Assembly (NCBI GenBank): GCA_013152085.1
Contig: JAADHC010000067.1
Coordinates: forward strand, 1 to 50,966
DNA length: 50,966 nucleotides
Reading direction: 5' to 3'
Source of the DNA: Chlorobiota bacterium
GTDB taxonomy: Bacteria; Bacteroidota; Bacteroidia; Bacteroidales; VadinHA17
Positions 24,892-35,247 of this stretch are shown one piece after another. Below the pieces are notes generated by a model. It was not told the origin of the DNA. It worked only from the letters and a program-made list of their open reading frames with translations, and made no database searches. Positions within the stretch are counted from its first letter, which is position 1. The number at the start of each line of letters is the position of its first letter. Position numbers and translations under genes: made by a program.

Positions 24892-27339
24892 GTGAAGTCG
24901 AATAAAAAAAATCAACTTGGGGAAATCATCATTACTTCTTCCTTGGAAGAAGAGGAAGGTGGCATTATACAGCTTATTTCTGATGAGGATGAAGATCCGG
25001 ACCAGGAAGTGAAATTTCCGGATCCCTTGCCAATCCTCCCTTTACGAAATACCGTATTGTTTCCCGGGGTGGTAATCCCCATCAGTGTCGGCAGGGATAA
25101 AAGCCTTGCGCTTGTCCGTGATGTTTACAAAAAAGACAAAACCATCGGAGCCCTTTCTCAGGTTGACCCGGCTATAGAAAATCCTGAATTCTCCGATCTG
25201 CATAAAATAGGCACTATAGCCCAAATCATTAAGATCCTGGAGATGCCTGACGGCAGCACTTCAGCTATTATTCAGGGAAAAGCCCGTTTCCAAACGGACA
25301 AACTGGTTACTGATGATCCATATCTGATGACCAGTGTACACCTGCTTTCGGACATTTATCCTAAAGAAGGTGATCAGGAATTCGAAGCCCTGGTACAATC
25401 GCTCAAAGAGCTTTCCCTGAAAATCATAGACCTTTCATCCAACATCCCCCAGGAAACATCTTTTGCGGTAAAAAATATTGAAAGCCCCAAGTTTCTTATC
25501 AATTTTATCAGTGCCAATGCCAATGTTAACAACAAGGACAAACAACGGCTGCTGGACATCAATGACCTGAAAAAAAGGGGCATTCTCCTGCTCGAATTCC
25601 TGACAAAGGAAGTCCAGATGCTTGAACTCAAAAAAGATATACAGACAAAAGTAAAAGTTGACCTCGAACAACAGCAACGGGAGTATCTGTTACACCAGCA
25701 GATGAAAACCATACAGGATGAGTTGGGAGGAAGTCCGGTAGAGCAGGAAATTGAGGAAATGCGGAGTAAGGCTGCAGCTAAGAAATGGCGCAAAGAAGTA
25801 AAGCAGACCTTCGAAAAAGAACTGGATAAACTGCAGCGTATGAATCCCGCTGCCGGTGAATATTCTGTTCAGGCCAACTATTTACAAACACTACTCGATC
25901 TTCCCTGGGCGGAATATACCAAAGATAATTTCGATCTGCAAAGAGCAAAAAAGATTCTCGACCGTGATCATTTTGGCCTCGGTGAAGTAAAAGAACGTAT
26001 TCTTGAACATCTGGCTGTATTAAAGCTTAAGGGAGATATGAAATCTCCGATTATCTGCCTGTACGGCCCTCCCGGCGTAGGAAAAACTTCATTGGGGAAA
26101 TCCGTTGCAGAAGCGCTGGGGAGAAATTATGTCCGTATGTCCCTGGGTGGGTTGCACGATGAAGCGGAAATCCGCGGCCACCGTAAAACCTATATCGGGG
26201 CTATGCCGGGAAGGATTGTCCAGAATCTGAAAAAAGCAAAGTCTTCCAATCCCGTTTTTATCCTGGATGAAATCGATAAAGTAGGTTCCGATTTCAAAGG
26301 AGATCCTTCCTTTGCCTTGCTTGAAGTTCTGGATCCTGAGCAAAATAACTCATTTTTCGACAATTACCTTGAGCTGGAATACGACCTTTCCCGGGTACTC
26401 TTCATTGCTACTGCCAATACAACCAACACCATCAGCCCGCCACTGCGCGACCGAATGGAAATGATCGAAATTACCGGGTATATCGTTGAGGAAAAAATTG
26501 AAATTGCCCGCAGGCACCTGGTACCTAAACAGCTTCAGGCTCACGGCCTGAAAAAAAATGATCTCTTCTTCCCCAAAAAGACACTGGAAGAAATTATCGT
26601 AAACTATACCCGCGAATCCGGGGTACGTGAACTGGACAAAAAGATCGCCCAGATCTCCCGGCGTGTAGCCAAGAAAATCGCTTTTGGGACACATCCTTCG
26701 AGAACCATTACCCGTGAAAACCTTCTTGAATATTTAGGCCCGCCAATGTTTTTCAGGGACAAGTATGAAGGGAATGAATTGTCCGGCGTTGCTACCGGCC
26801 TTGCCTGGACTCCTGTAGGTGGCGAGATACTTTTTGTTGAGACAAGTCTCAGTAAAGGAAAAGGGAAACTTACTCTCACCGGTAACCTCGGGGATGTTAT
26901 GAAGGAAAGTGCCGTGATCGCACTGGAATATCTGAAATCACATGCTGATGTTCTGAATCTGGATGATGAGTTTTCAGCCAATAATGACTTTCATATCCAT
27001 GTCCCCGAAGGGGCAATCCCCAAGGATGGGCCTTCGGCAGGCATCACCATGATCACTTCACTGGCCTCGGCACTGACACAACGAAAAGTCCGTAAAGGTC
27101 TTGCCATGACCGGTGAGATTACCCTGCGCGGAAAAGTGCTGCCGGTAGGAGGAATAAAAGAGAAAATCCTCGCAGCGCGCAGGGCAAACCTGAATGAAAT
27201 TATTCTTTCAAAAGAAAATGAAAAAGATATCTCCAGAATTCAGGATGTTTACCTTAAAAACCTTAAATTCCATTATATCGAAAACATTCTGGAAGTACTG
27301 GATTATGCCTTGCTGAAATCAAAAGCCAGGAAGGGGTAA
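24892..27339 (+). CDS. lon: ATP-dependent protease Lon
   Basis: 815 aa starting at GTG. It has an acidic N-terminal extension (about 1-40, rich in Glu/Asp), then the Lon substrate-binding domain starting [15 protein letters not shown] and a coiled-coil linker. The AAA+ module has Walker A GPPGVGKT near 390 and Walker [10 protein letters not shown]. The C-terminal protease domain has the Ser-Lys dyad S715 (DGPSAG) and K756 (GGIKEK). It degrades misfolded and regulatory proteins in the cytoplasm. It stands alone between the rpmE2 terminator and the LiaF-like gene. Every catalytic residue is intact. Confidence 0.97.
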   Translation: MKSNKKNQLGEIIITSSLEEEEGGIIQLISDEDEDPDQEVKFPDPLPILPLRNTVLFPGVVIPISVGRDKSLALVRDVYKKDKTIGALSQVDPAIENPEFSDLHKIGTIAQIIKILEMPDGSTSAIIQGKARFQTDKLVTDDPYLMTSVHLLSDIYPKEGDQEFEALVQSLKELSLKIIDLSSNIPQETSFAVKNIESPKFLINFISANANVNNKDKQRLLDINDLKKRGILLLEFLTKEVQMLELKKDIQTKVKVDLEQQQREYLLHQQMKTIQDELGGSPVEQEIEEMRSKAAAKKWRKEVKQTFEKELDKLQRMNPAAGEYSVQANYLQTLLDLPWAEYTKDNFDLQRAKKILDRDHFGLGEVKERILEHLAVLKLKGDMKSPIICLYGPPGVGKTSLGKSVAEALGRNYVRMSLGGLHDEAEIRGHRKTYIGAMPGRIVQNLKKAKSSNPVFILDEIDKVGSDFKGDPSFALLEVLDPEQNNSFFDNYLELEYDLSRVLFIATANTTNTISPPLRDRMEMIEITGYIVEEKIEIARRHLVPKQLQAHGLKKNDLFFPKKTLEEIIVNYTRESGVRELDKKIAQISRRVAKKIAFGTHPSRTITRENLLEYLGPPMFFRDKYEGNELSGVATGLAWTPVGGEILFVETSLSKGKGKLTLTGNLGDVMKESAVIALEYLKSHADVLNLDDEFSANNDFHIHVPEGAIPKDGPSAGITMITSLASALTQRKVRKGLAMTGEITLRGKVLPVGGIKEKILAARRANLNEIILSKENEKDISRIQDVYLKNLKFHYIENILEVLDYALLKSKARKG

Positions 27340-27367
27340 TGCCGGCTTTATCACTAAAAAGCAAACT

Positions 27368-27895
27368 ATGGAATGGACACTATTCTGGGTCATCTTTTTA
27401 TTCCTGTCAGGCCTTGGTCTCATTGTCCAGGGGGTGTTCGGGATTAAAGGTTCCGCAGGCAGGTGGATGCTTGCCATGTTCCTGATCCTCCTCGGGCTGA
27501 AACTCCTGATCCAACATTTGCCTGCATCAGACCGGCCTGTGCATATCCTTGAACGGTTCCCTGAAGATACACTGATGCTCAGGACGTTTTCCGGAGATGA
27601 AATCGACGTTATCTTTAACTCAAAAGTATTGATCGTTGCGCCATCGCTAACAGACACGACATACGGCACACTGGATATCAGTACGGTTTTCGGAACCACA
27701 CGCCTGGTTATCCCCGACTCACTGAATGTCGAAATTCTGGTCGATGCTGTATTTTCGGCCTGTAAACTGCCGGATGGCAGTACCGTTCATTTCGGATCAG
27801 CAAATTTCTCCCATGGGAAAACCTCAGATACAGAACCTTTGCGTATCCGCGCCGATGTTATTTTTGGCACGATGGATGTCATGCTTGTCCGTTGA
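27368..27895 (+). CDS. LiaF-like (DUF2154 type) membrane protein
   Basis: 175 aa: two N-terminal membrane segments (about 5-25 and 33-50), then a beta-rich domain. The FSGDEIDVIFNSKV and DISTVFGTTRLVIP repeats and a final ADVIFGTMDVMLVR resemble the C-terminal domain of LiaF-like cell-wall stress proteins, where a strand-rich solenoid follows the membrane anchor. The function here is unknown. No two-component genes are adjacent. It follows lon by 28 bp. Confidence 0.6.
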   Translation: MEWTLFWVIFLFLSGLGLIVQGVFGIKGSAGRWMLAMFLILLGLKLLIQHLPASDRPVHILERFPEDTLMLRTFSGDEIDVIFNSKVLIVAPSLTDTTYGTLDISTVFGTTRLVIPDSLNVEILVDAVFSACKLPDGSTVHFGSANFSHGKTSDTEPLRIRADVIFGTMDVMLVR

Positions 27896-27938
27896 CGGAC
27901 TTCCTCCCTTTTAATATACCACGTTTACAGGATAATTG

Positions 27939-27946
27939 TATCTTTG
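27939..27946 (+). promoter_or_regulatory. Possible -7 promoter element upstream of coaD
   Basis: TATCTTTG matches TAnnTTTG. It lies 138 bp before the coaD ATG, giving a rather long leader, so confidence is limited. Confidence 0.35.
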
Positions 27947-28083
27947 GGTAGCCTATTTATTTTTATAAACCAGATTTGCCATCAAGAAAAAAATCCGTTA
28001 AGTCCAAACCGATATATTGTCATGAAACGTGCATGTACTGAGCGTAGCGATCTCATGAATAAAATGAATAAAATTTTAAACGT

Positions 28084-28551
28084 ATGAAACGGGTGGCTGT
28101 TTTTCCGGGATCATTTGACCCTTTCACCGTGGGACATGAATCTATTGTTCACCGGGCCAGGAAACTATTTGACGAAATCATAATCGCCATTGGCACCAAT
28201 ACGGGAAAGGAAGCTTACTTCCCGTTAGAGAAACGTATAAAATGGATCCGGGCGGTTTTTAAAGACGATCCTGCCATACATGTGATGTCATACGAGGGGC
28301 TGACCGTGGATTTTTGTATGAAGCAGAAGGCAGGATTTTTGCTCCGGGGACTTCGTACTGCTTCTGATTTTGAGTATGAACGTGCCATTGCTCAATTGAA
28401 CCGGGCTATGGAAAAAAATATTGAAGTGGTTTTTATGTTAACGCTTCCCGAGCATACATTCATAAATTCCACGCTGGTCAGAGAAGTGATCAGATATGGA
28501 GGAGATGCTTCAAAGTTCCTGCCGGCTGCTATTAATCTCACAGAGAATTAA
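28084..28551 (+). CDS. coaD: Phosphopantetheine adenylyltransferase
   Basis: The 155-aa nucleotidyltransferase carries out the fourth step of coenzyme A synthesis. VFPGSFDPFTVGHESI contains the T/HxGH motif (16-19). The substrate contact GLRTASDFEYE and the C-terminal STLVRE with the ISSS-like signature are present. The next gene starts 13 bp later. Confidence 0.96.
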   Translation: MKRVAVFPGSFDPFTVGHESIVHRARKLFDEIIIAIGTNTGKEAYFPLEKRIKWIRAVFKDDPAIHVMSYEGLTVDFCMKQKAGFLLRGLRTASDFEYERAIAQLNRAMEKNIEVVFMLTLPEHTFINSTLVREVIRYGGDASKFLPAAINLTEN

Positions 28552-28564
28552 TCTTCTTCCAGAG

Positions 28565-29983
28565 ATGAAACTGTTCCGGCTGGCAGGATTTTGGATGTTG
28601 TGGTTGTTATCCGGTGTTTGCGTATTTCCGGCTTCACCGGTCACTGTTCACGGAGATGCACCGCAATACCGCGGGGACACGCTTCAGTTTTTTATTTATG
28701 ATGACCTCCTCTCTTATACACCGCTCACCCTGGCCAGAATCCCGGTTTTGCCTGACGGTTCATTTCAGGGTAAGTTCCAGATCTCCGAAACCATGGAGAT
28801 TTTTGTCGACCTCGGAATATACCGGGCTTTTTTTTACGCCGAACCGGGCCATACTTATGATATTATTTTACCTCCGAGGAAAGAAAAACAGATCAAAGAT
28901 GTTCTGAATCCTTATTTTAAACCGGAACCGGTGCATCTGGGCATCAGGGGAACAGATGCCGGTAACCTGAATATATTGATCGACCGTTTTGACAGGGTGT
29001 ATCATCCGTTTTTTTACTCACATGCCAGAAGTGTTTTCACGGAAACACGGAATAAACACCTGCAGGAATTTATCGATTCCGTACGAAATACTTTTTCCGG
29101 CGCCGGGAATGCGTTTTTTAACGACTACATGGAAGCCCGTCTGGTGACCCTTGAAGTGATGATCCTCTCCGACCGTGCGAGGGTATTGGATAAATATACC
29201 GGGTTTGCCCGGAATATCCGATACCGGAACCCCGGCTACATGGAACTTTTTAATCAGGTATTTAACCGGTATTTCAGTTATCTGAAACGCGGGGTTTTTT
29301 CTGATAAACTGGCTGCTGCCATAATACGATACAACGATCCGGACAGCCTGGCTAATGTTATTGACGCAAGCCTGGGCGGGCACTATCCGCAATTTACCGA
29401 ACTCGTAATGATTAAAGGAATCTATGACGCCATTTATGACGGTTCATTCCCGAAAGATAAGCTGATGAACCTGATGGAAAAGATCAACGAAGTCACTCTT
29501 TTCCCCGAGCACCATAAAATGATCAGTAATCTTATTCGAAAGGTACGATTTCTTGAACCGGGAAGTGATGCCCCGGATTTTACCCTGCCCGATGTATACG
29601 GGCACCTGGTCAGTTTATCCGATTTCCGCGGGAAATACGTATATCTCAACTTTTCGAGCCGTCTCAGCTATAGTTCGTTACGTCAATTCCCGCTCCTTGA
29701 ACAACTTTTTGAGGAATTTGCTGATCAGCTTGTCATTGTTACCGTCGCACCCGAAGATGATCCTGAAGCCCTGAAATACCTGCGTGAAAGCCGGAAATAT
29801 TCATGGATTTTCCTTGTATGTTCCCCCTCGTGTACGACGCCCGGGGATTATGGCATCAGGGTTTTCCCCTCCTATTATCTTATCTCGCCGGATGGAAAAG
29901 TTGTATTGTCACCGGCGCCTCCTCCGACAGAGAATTTTGAATCGGTATTTTTGAAAATCCTGAAAAAATCAGAAACGGAATAG
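28565..29983 (+). CDS. TlpA-like thioredoxin-fold protein lacking the CxxC active site
   Basis: About 472 aa, with an N-terminal signal peptide. An N-terminal domain resembles the DUF4369-type domain that precedes TlpA modules in Bacteroidota. A helical middle part follows, and a C-terminal thioredoxin fold starts PGSDAPDFTLPDVYGHLVSL. Where a WCxxC centre should follow KYVYLNFSS there is RLSYSSLRQF, so the redox pair is gone. Later cysteines (VCSPSCTTPG) do not replace it. It was probably exported to the periplasm as a non-redox binding protein. ATG at 28565 is preferred over the frame's extension into coaD. Its end overlaps the convergent NUDIX gene by 15 bp. Confidence 0.78.
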   Translation: MKLFRLAGFWMLWLLSGVCVFPASPVTVHGDAPQYRGDTLQFFIYDDLLSYTPLTLARIPVLPDGSFQGKFQISETMEIFVDLGIYRAFFYAEPGHTYDIILPPRKEKQIKDVLNPYFKPEPVHLGIRGTDAGNLNILIDRFDRVYHPFFYSHARSVFTETRNKHLQEFIDSVRNTFSGAGNAFFNDYMEARLVTLEVMILSDRARVLDKYTGFARNIRYRNPGYMELFNQVFNRYFSYLKRGVFSDKLAAAIIRYNDPDSLANVIDASLGGHYPQFTELVMIKGIYDAIYDGSFPKDKLMNLMEKINEVTLFPEHHKMISNLIRKVRFLEPGSDAPDFTLPDVYGHLVSLSDFRGKYVYLNFSSRLSYSSLRQFPLLEQLFEEFADQLVIVTVAPEDDPEALKYLRESRKYSWIFLVCSPSCTTPGDYGIRVFPSYYLISPDGKVVLSPAPPPTENFESVFLKILKKSETE

Positions 29984-30592
29984 CCCGGCTTCCCGCAATA
30001 CGTCTATAATAGACAACCATGTGTTACCAAGGATCATCCCCAGTTCTTCGGGTGGGAGCCACAGAATCTCGGTGATATCTTCGGTTGTTTGCGGAACCAC
30101 AGCATTCTCATCACCTTTGTATCGAACATCAAACCAGGTGGTTTGTTTTAATACCGGCTGATTGTCCAACATATAGGTATGAATGGTTTTGGTTATTTCC
30201 CTACCGGGAACAAGATCATCGATTCCACACTCCTCACGGATCTCCCGCAGTGCGGTTACGGGAGCATCTTCTCCGGGATCTATTTTCCCTTTGGGAAGAT
30301 CCCATTTCCCCCGGCGGTTAAAAACAAGGACTTTCCCGGTATTGCTTCTAACCACACCTCCTGCAGCGGGAAGCAATCTAAATAAAGAAATAAACTCTCT
30401 GAAAAGATGGTCTAAATCATTGTAAAAAATATATAGTTTTTTGATTCTTGTCAAAAATCCGAACAGACGAAGCAACTCCTGCAATTCATGGCGATCAAAA
30501 TATTTATAAAACAACCCGTAATTGTGACGGAAGGCTTCTGCAAAGTCCTCCGTAAGAAAAACGATCCTGTCCTGATAAAAAATTTTATACAT
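29969..30592 (-). CDS. NUDIX hydrolase
   Basis: About 207 aa. The Nudix box GKIDPGEDAPVTALREIREECGI fits GX5EX7REUXEEXGU exactly, and the preceding strand reads FNRRGKWDLPKG. An N-terminal extension of about 80 residues precedes the box. The substrate (a nucleoside-diphosphate derivative) is not identifiable. The start is ATG at 30592 or GTG at 30598. The gene is divergent from pyrE, with only 1 to 7 bp between start codons, so its promoter must lie within the pyrE coding region or the transcript is leaderless. Confidence 0.9.
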   Translation of the reverse strand: MYKIFYQDRIVFLTEDFAEAFRHNYGLFYKYFDRHELQELLRLFGFLTRIKKLYIFYNDLDHLFREFISLFRLLPAAGGVVRSNTGKVLVFNRRGKWDLPKGKIDPGEDAPVTALREIREECGIDDLVPGREITKTIHTYMLDNQPVLKQTTWFDVRYKGDENAVVPQTTEDITEILWLPPEELGMILGNTWLSIIDVLREAGLFRF

Positions 30593-30599
30593 TCGCACT

Positions 30600-31229
30600 A
30601 TGAATTATCAAACAAAACTCACAGAATACCTGTTACAAATTAAAGCAATTAAATTAGATATAACAAACCCGTTTACCTGGGCTTCCGGCTGGAAATCTCC
30701 GATATACTGCGATAACCGGAAGACCCTTTCTTACCCGGTTATCCGCACTTATATCCGTGACGCATTTGTTGAAATCATCCGTGATAAGTTCCCCCGGACA
30801 GAAGGTATTGCCGGAGTAGCTACAGGTGCTATCGGGATCGGTACCCTGGTGGCAGATGTGCTCAACCTTCCCTTTGTTTATGTGCGCTCCAAACCTAAAG
30901 ATCACGGCCTGGCAAATATGATCGAAGGCGAAGTTGTTCCAAACCAAAAGATGGTCGTGGTAGAAGACCTGGTTTCCACCGGTAAAAGTAGCCTTAATGC
31001 GGTTAAAGCATTGCGGGAAACCGGTATAAATGTTTTGGGTATGACTGCCATTTTCACTTACGATTTTCAAGTGGCCAAAGACAGATTCCTGGAAGAAGAT
31101 GTCCTGCTTTATACCCTTACCGATTATTCCCACCTTATTGATATTGCCGTTCATACCGGATATGTGTTACCCGAACATCTTGATTCGTTAAAAGAATGGC
31201 GCCTTAATCCCGAACAATGGAAAAAATGA
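30600..31229 (+). CDS. pyrE: Orotate phosphoribosyltransferase
   Basis: The 209-aa cytoplasmic enzyme joins orotate to PRPP in pyrimidine synthesis. The PRPP-binding motif VVVEDLVSTGKSS lies mid-protein and the flexible loop VRSKPKDHG precedes it. An N-terminal region, TWASGWKSPIYCDNRKTLSYP, binds orotate. The start codon is nearly back to back with the NUDIX gene. The SRPBCC gene follows after 6 bp. Confidence 0.96.
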   Translation: MNYQTKLTEYLLQIKAIKLDITNPFTWASGWKSPIYCDNRKTLSYPVIRTYIRDAFVEIIRDKFPRTEGIAGVATGAIGIGTLVADVLNLPFVYVRSKPKDHGLANMIEGEVVPNQKMVVVEDLVSTGKSSLNAVKALRETGINVLGMTAIFTYDFQVAKDRFLEEDVLLYTLTDYSHLIDIAVHTGYVLPEHLDSLKEWRLNPEQWKK

Positions 31230-31235
31230 ACCACT

Positions 31236-31658
31236 TTGGAACAGAAATATGAAAGCCGCATAGGTAAAGTGCCCCACGCACAGGAAAAAGTATATGCCTT
31301 TTTGTCCGATTTCAGGCATTTTGAACATCTGATTCCTGCCGGCCAGGTGGATCACTGGCAGGCAGACAATAATACGTGCCGTTTTTCGGTTACCGGTGTC
31401 GGTGAAATCGGTCTGAAAATGATCGAAAAAAAACCCAACGATCTTTTGAAGATAAGTGGTGACAGCCTGGCAAATATTGACTTTACGTTATGGGTTCAGA
31501 TCAGGGAGGTTTCGCCGGGGGATACCCGGGTGAAGCTTACCCTGAAAGCAGATCTCAATCCGATGTTACGGGTGATAACCGCCAAACCGTTACAACAGTT
31601 CCTGGAAATACTTATCAAACAAATCGAATCATTTGATTTTTCCGGACAGGCTACGTAA
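31236..31658 (+). CDS. SRPBCC (START/polyketide-cyclase fold) protein
   Basis: The 140-aa protein shows the helix-grip fold: a first strand with YESRIGKVPHAQEKVYAFLSD, a Gly-rich strand set (FSVTGVGEIGLKM), and a long C-terminal helix KPLQQFLEILIKQIESF. The family binds hydrophobic ligands, and the ligand is unknown. It starts at TTG 31236, the only usable start in frame, 6 bp after pyrE. Its 3' end overlaps birA, on the other strand, by 8 bp. Confidence 0.85.
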   Translation: MEQKYESRIGKVPHAQEKVYAFLSDFRHFEHLIPAGQVDHWQADNNTCRFSVTGVGEIGLKMIEKKPNDLLKISGDSLANIDFTLWVQIREVSPGDTRVKLTLKADLNPMLRVITAKPLQQFLEILIKQIESFDFSGQAT

Positions 31659-32400
31659 CAAAACCCTGCCATGTCAACTCATCCATGCTCCCTGTCAGCT
31701 CACTGCCGTCGGGAAGGATCAGAATGATATGTCCAAAATCATTAATTCCTTTTACCCTTGCCCGGATGATCATATCCTCTTTTTCAAAAACGCTCTCCCT
31801 GCCGGAAAAACAGAGCCTGGCCTCATAAACACTCTTCATTTCTTCAAACCGACTTTGTCTTAACCGGTTATAATTTGCCAGGAACTTTAGCAAAATCCTT
31901 TGAAGCAAATCCCCGGTTGAAAAAGTTTTCCCTGTTGCCTGTTTCAACGAAACAGCTCCCAGTCCGGAAGGCATGGGTGATTCATTCACATTTATTCCGA
32001 TACCCAGAATCGAACTGCCTAAATGATTTCCATAAAGGATATTTTCTATCAGAATTCCTGCTACTTTGTCATTGTCAAGGTAAATATCATTGGGCCACTT
32101 CACAGATATCCCCTCGACTATTTCATCCAGCATTTCCACGACGGAAAGGGCAGCGGCTACCGAGAGATAAAATTGTTTTCCGGCCTCAAGGAATCCCGGA
32201 TAAAGGATGATGGAAAATGTCAGGTTTTTACCCGGTTCACTATGCCATTCCCTTTGCCGGCGCCCTTTACCGGAGGTCTGATTCCCGGTTACGATGGTGG
32301 TCCCTTCGGGAGGATGTTGTTCGTTGAGTAATGCCGCAGCATACTCGTTGGTGGATCCCACCTCGTCCAGGTACAATATCTTAAAGAAATTATCCGGCAT
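31651..32400 (-). CDS. birA: Biotin--[acetyl-CoA-carboxylase] ligase
   Basis: 249 aa, without the N-terminal winged helix of E. coli BirA, so a ligase only. The biotinyl-AMP loop appears as GKGRRQREWHSE, the KWPNDIYLDNDKVAGILIE core is intact, and GIGINVNE follows. A C-terminal SH3-like domain follows from about residue 200. It activates biotin and attaches it to the carboxylase carrier protein. It is divergent from rsfS, with 131 bp between. Confidence 0.95.
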   Translation of the reverse strand: MPDNFFKILYLDEVGSTNEYAAALLNEQHPPEGTTIVTGNQTSGKGRRQREWHSEPGKNLTFSIILYPGFLEAGKQFYLSVAAALSVVEMLDEIVEGISVKWPNDIYLDNDKVAGILIENILYGNHLGSSILGIGINVNESPMPSGLGAVSLKQATGKTFSTGDLLQRILLKFLANYNRLRQSRFEEMKSVYEARLCFSGRESVFEKEDMIIRARVKGINDFGHIILILPDGSELTGSMDELTWQGFVT

Positions 32401-32510
32401 CTTAAATGATCATACATTTATTCATGGCACCGATATTGCAATAGTTTGTTGAATGTTAAATTTACAAAGTTTACTGTAGTATGCAACAAACTGGTTAACT
32501 AATTTTTAAT

Positions 32511-32518
32511 TACTTTTG
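32511..32518 (+). promoter_or_regulatory. Bacteroidota -7 promoter element for rsfS-ftsH
   Basis: TACTTTTG matches TAnnTTTG and lies 14 bp before the rsfS ATG. It gives a very short or no leader for the rsfS-ftsH-DUF2007-cdsA-psd run. Confidence 0.55.
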
Positions 32519-32531
32519 TAGAAATTTATTC

Positions 32532-32924
32532 ATGCAAAATACGGAAGATATCGAAACAGAAAAACTTAAAGAAGCAGTAATACAAGGTATTCTGAAAAAG
32601 AAGGGAAAGGAAATTGTTATTCTCGATCTGCTAAAAATTAACAATGCGGTGTGCCGCTATTTTATTCTTTGTCATGGTGATTCCAATATTCAGGTCGGAG
32701 CAATTACCGAATCGGTGGAAAAAGTTGTCAGGGAAAAGACTCATGAAAAAGTTTGGCATCGCGAAGGACTGCAACTTGCGCAATGGGTATTGTTGGACTA
32801 TGGCGACATCGTGGTTCATGTTTTCCAAAAACCTTTTCGTGAGTTTTATAATCTGGAAGAGCTTTGGGCTGATGCCGCCCGCGAAGAGATCGGGGAAGCG
32901 CTGAACATTAATGAAAGAATTTAA
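32532..32924 (+). CDS. rsfS: Ribosomal silencing factor RsfS
   Basis: The 130-aa protein of the Iojap family binds L14 on the 50S subunit and blocks subunit joining in poor growth. Visible are YFILCHGDSNIQVGAI, HEKVWHREGLQLAQWVLLDYGDIVVHVF and the terminal YNLEELWADA motif. It heads a cluster typical of Bacteroidota, and ftsH starts at or just after its stop. Confidence 0.95.
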   Translation: MQNTEDIETEKLKEAVIQGILKKKGKEIVILDLLKINNAVCRYFILCHGDSNIQVGAITESVEKVVREKTHEKVWHREGLQLAQWVLLDYGDIVVHVFQKPFREFYNLEELWADAAREEIGEALNINERI

Positions 32925-32925
32925 A

Positions 32926-35037
32926 ATGGCTGAATCAAAACAAAATAAAAATATCAAACCCAGGTCTAATCCAAACCCTGGTCCGAATCGTGGACCGAAT
33001 TCAAAACCAGGGCCCAGAAAAGACATGAATAATAAACCGAAATTCAGTATGTACTGGATTTACGGGATCATTGCCCTTGGATTTATTCTTGTACAATTTC
33101 TATATAAAGGATCAACTTCAAAAGAAGTTGACTGGAATAAGGTAAAATCCAAAATGATCAGCAACAGGGATGTTAAGGAAATTGTAATCATCAATAAAGA
33201 AATTGCTGAAGTTTACCTGAAACCCGAGGCGATCAAATCAGACCGCTATGAAGATCTGAAACCCGAATCGGGCATTGGTCCTGCCGGGCCGCAATATCAT
33301 TTCACCATTGGTTCTGTTGAAACTTTTGAGTCGAAACTCGAAGAAGCCGAAAAGCAGTTTAACTATTCCGACGCTGAAAGCATACCGGTCAGGTATAAAA
33401 CAAAATCAGATATTTTAGGGGGGTTGATGAGCTGGTTTCTGCCCCTGATCATCCTGATTGTTATCTGGATCATCATTTTCCGGCGTATGGGTCCCGGAGC
33501 CGGAGGAGGTGCCGGAAATATTTTTTCGGTCGGCAAGTCCAAAGCCAAGATATTTGATAAGGATACGCATGTAAAGGTCGACTTCAAAGATGTTGCCGGT
33601 TTGGAAGAAGCCAAAGTGGAAATAAAGGAAATTGTTGATTTCCTCAAGAATCCGAAGAAATACACCGACCTCGGGGGGCAAATCCCCAAAGGGGCTCTGC
33701 TGGTAGGACCTCCCGGAACGGGAAAAACGCTTCTGGCAAAAGCCGTTGCCGGTGAAGCCAATGTGCCGTTCTTTTCCATTTCGGGATCTGATTTTGTGGA
33801 GATGTTTGTCGGTGTAGGTGCTTCCAGAGTCAGGGACCTGTTTAAACAGGCCAAGGAAAAAGCCCCCTGCATCGTTTTTATTGATGAAATTGATGCGGTT
33901 GGAAGAGCCCGGGGAAGAAATCCTAATTTCGGAGCCAACGACGAACGGGAAAATACACTGAACCAGCTTCTTACAGAAATGGATGGTTTTGCCAGCAATG
34001 CAGGAGTGATCATCCTGGCAGCAACTAACCGTGCCGATATCCTGGATAAAGCACTGCTCAGGGCCGGACGGTTCGACCGTCAGATCCATGTAGAATTGCC
34101 CGACCTGAATGAACGGAGGGAGATCTTCAAGGTACACATGAAACCCCTGAAACTCGATAAAACAATCAATCATGAATTCCTGTCCAAACAGACCCCCGGA
34201 TTTTCAGGCGCAGATATTGCAAACATCTGCAACGAAGCAGCATTAATCGCTGCACGTAAAGGTAAGAAAAGTGTCCAGATGCAGGATTTTATGGATGCTA
34301 TTGACAGGATTGTCGGCGGTCTTGAACGAAAAAATAAAATTATCACTCCGATGGAGAAAAAAACCATCGCTTATCACGAGGCCGGCCATGCCACGGTAAG
34401 CTGGCTGTTGGAATATGCCAACCCTCTTGTAAAGGTAACCATTATTCCCCGCGGCAGGGCACTCGGTGCTGCCTGGTACCTGCCCGAAGAAAGACAGATC
34501 ACCACTACCGAGCAGCTCTTTGATGAAATGGCTGCAGCCCTGGGAGGACGTGCTGCCGAAGAAATTACGTTTGGAAGAATTTCCACAGGTGCACTCAATG
34601 ACCTTGAAAAAGTTACCAAACAGGCGTATGCCATGATCACTTATTTTGGCATGAGCGAGCAAATCGGAAATCTCAGCTTTTATGATTCATCCGGTCAGAA
34701 TGAATTTAGCTTCGTCAAACCTTATAGTGATAAAACCGCCGAATTGATTGATCAGGAAGTAAAAGACCTGGTAGAAAGAGCTTACAAAAAAGCCAGGGAA
34801 GTTCTTATCAGTTATAAGGAAGGACATCAAAAACTGGCCGAACTGCTTCTCGAGAAAGAGGTGATCTTTGCCGAGGATATGGAGAAGATTTTCGGACCAC
34901 GCCCGGTAACAGAAGAAGAACCTGTTTTGAAGAACGAAAAACAGAAGAAAACAGCGAACAAATCCACTTCGCAAAAAACACGATCCAAAACCCCGAAGCC
35001 AGTACGAAAAACTGCCGGTAAAAAAGAAACCTCCTGA
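32926..35037 (+). CDS. ftsH: ATP-dependent zinc metalloprotease FtsH
   Basis: About 703 aa. Two membrane segments (about 40-60 and 170-190) flank a periplasmic domain. The AAA+ module has Walker A GPPGTGKT, Walker [10 protein letters not shown] and the arginine-finger helix. The protease domain has HEAGH, at residues 489-493 if counted from the upstream ATG at 32911. The C-terminus is Lys/Thr-rich and disordered. It degrades membrane and regulatory proteins at the inner membrane. ATG 32926 starts one base after the rsfS stop; ATG 32911 would overlap it by 14 bp. The N-terminus has a Pro/Asn-rich stretch ([20 protein letters not shown]) before the first helix. Confidence 0.96.
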   Translation: MAESKQNKNIKPRSNPNPGPNRGPNSKPGPRKDMNNKPKFSMYWIYGIIALGFILVQFLYKGSTSKEVDWNKVKSKMISNRDVKEIVIINKEIAEVYLKPEAIKSDRYEDLKPESGIGPAGPQYHFTIGSVETFESKLEEAEKQFNYSDAESIPVRYKTKSDILGGLMSWFLPLIILIVIWIIIFRRMGPGAGGGAGNIFSVGKSKAKIFDKDTHVKVDFKDVAGLEEAKVEIKEIVDFLKNPKKYTDLGGQIPKGALLVGPPGTGKTLLAKAVAGEANVPFFSISGSDFVEMFVGVGASRVRDLFKQAKEKAPCIVFIDEIDAVGRARGRNPNFGANDERENTLNQLLTEMDGFASNAGVIILAATNRADILDKALLRAGRFDRQIHVELPDLNERREIFKVHMKPLKLDKTINHEFLSKQTPGFSGADIANICNEAALIAARKGKKSVQMQDFMDAIDRIVGGLERKNKIITPMEKKTIAYHEAGHATVSWLLEYANPLVKVTIIPRGRALGAAWYLPEERQITTTEQLFDEMAAALGGRAAEEITFGRISTGALNDLEKVTKQAYAMITYFGMSEQIGNLSFYDSSGQNEFSFVKPYSDKTAELIDQEVKDLVERAYKKAREVLISYKEGHQKLAELLLEKEVIFAEDMEKIFGPRPVTEEEPVLKNEKQKKTANKSTSQKTRSKTPKPVRKTAGKKETS

Positions 35038-35040
35038 TGT

Positions 35041-35247
35041 ATGGAAAAAGACTGGATACTCGTTTTTTCAACCGGACAGCCCTATCAGGCAGAACTGGCA
35101 AGACAGGTGCTTGAAGAAAATAATATTCAGGCTGTGGTAATCAATAAAAAAGATTCTTCTTATCTTGCTTTCGGGGAAACAGAGGTTTATGTCCGTCTTG
35201 ATGATATCATCAGGGCTAAAAACCTGGTTAAAACACTTGAGCCTTGA
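35041..35247 (+). CDS. DUF2007 family small protein
   Basis: The 68-aa protein has the DUF2007 pattern: LVFSTGQPYQAELARQVLEENNIQAVV, followed by a short EVYVRLDDIIRAKNLV helix. The fold is a PII-like/ferredoxin-type small domain of unknown signal. It starts 3 bp after the ftsH stop, and its own stop overlaps the TTG start of cdsA, so translation is probably coupled. Confidence 0.85.
   Translation: MEKDWILVFSTGQPYQAELARQVLEENNIQAVVINKKDSSYLAFGETEVYVRLDDIIRAKNLVKTLEP

Noticed and set aside
30592-30598. GTG at 30598 as the NUDIX start
   Set aside because: ATG 30592 is 6 bp downstream, in frame and stronger; the choice changes two residues only.
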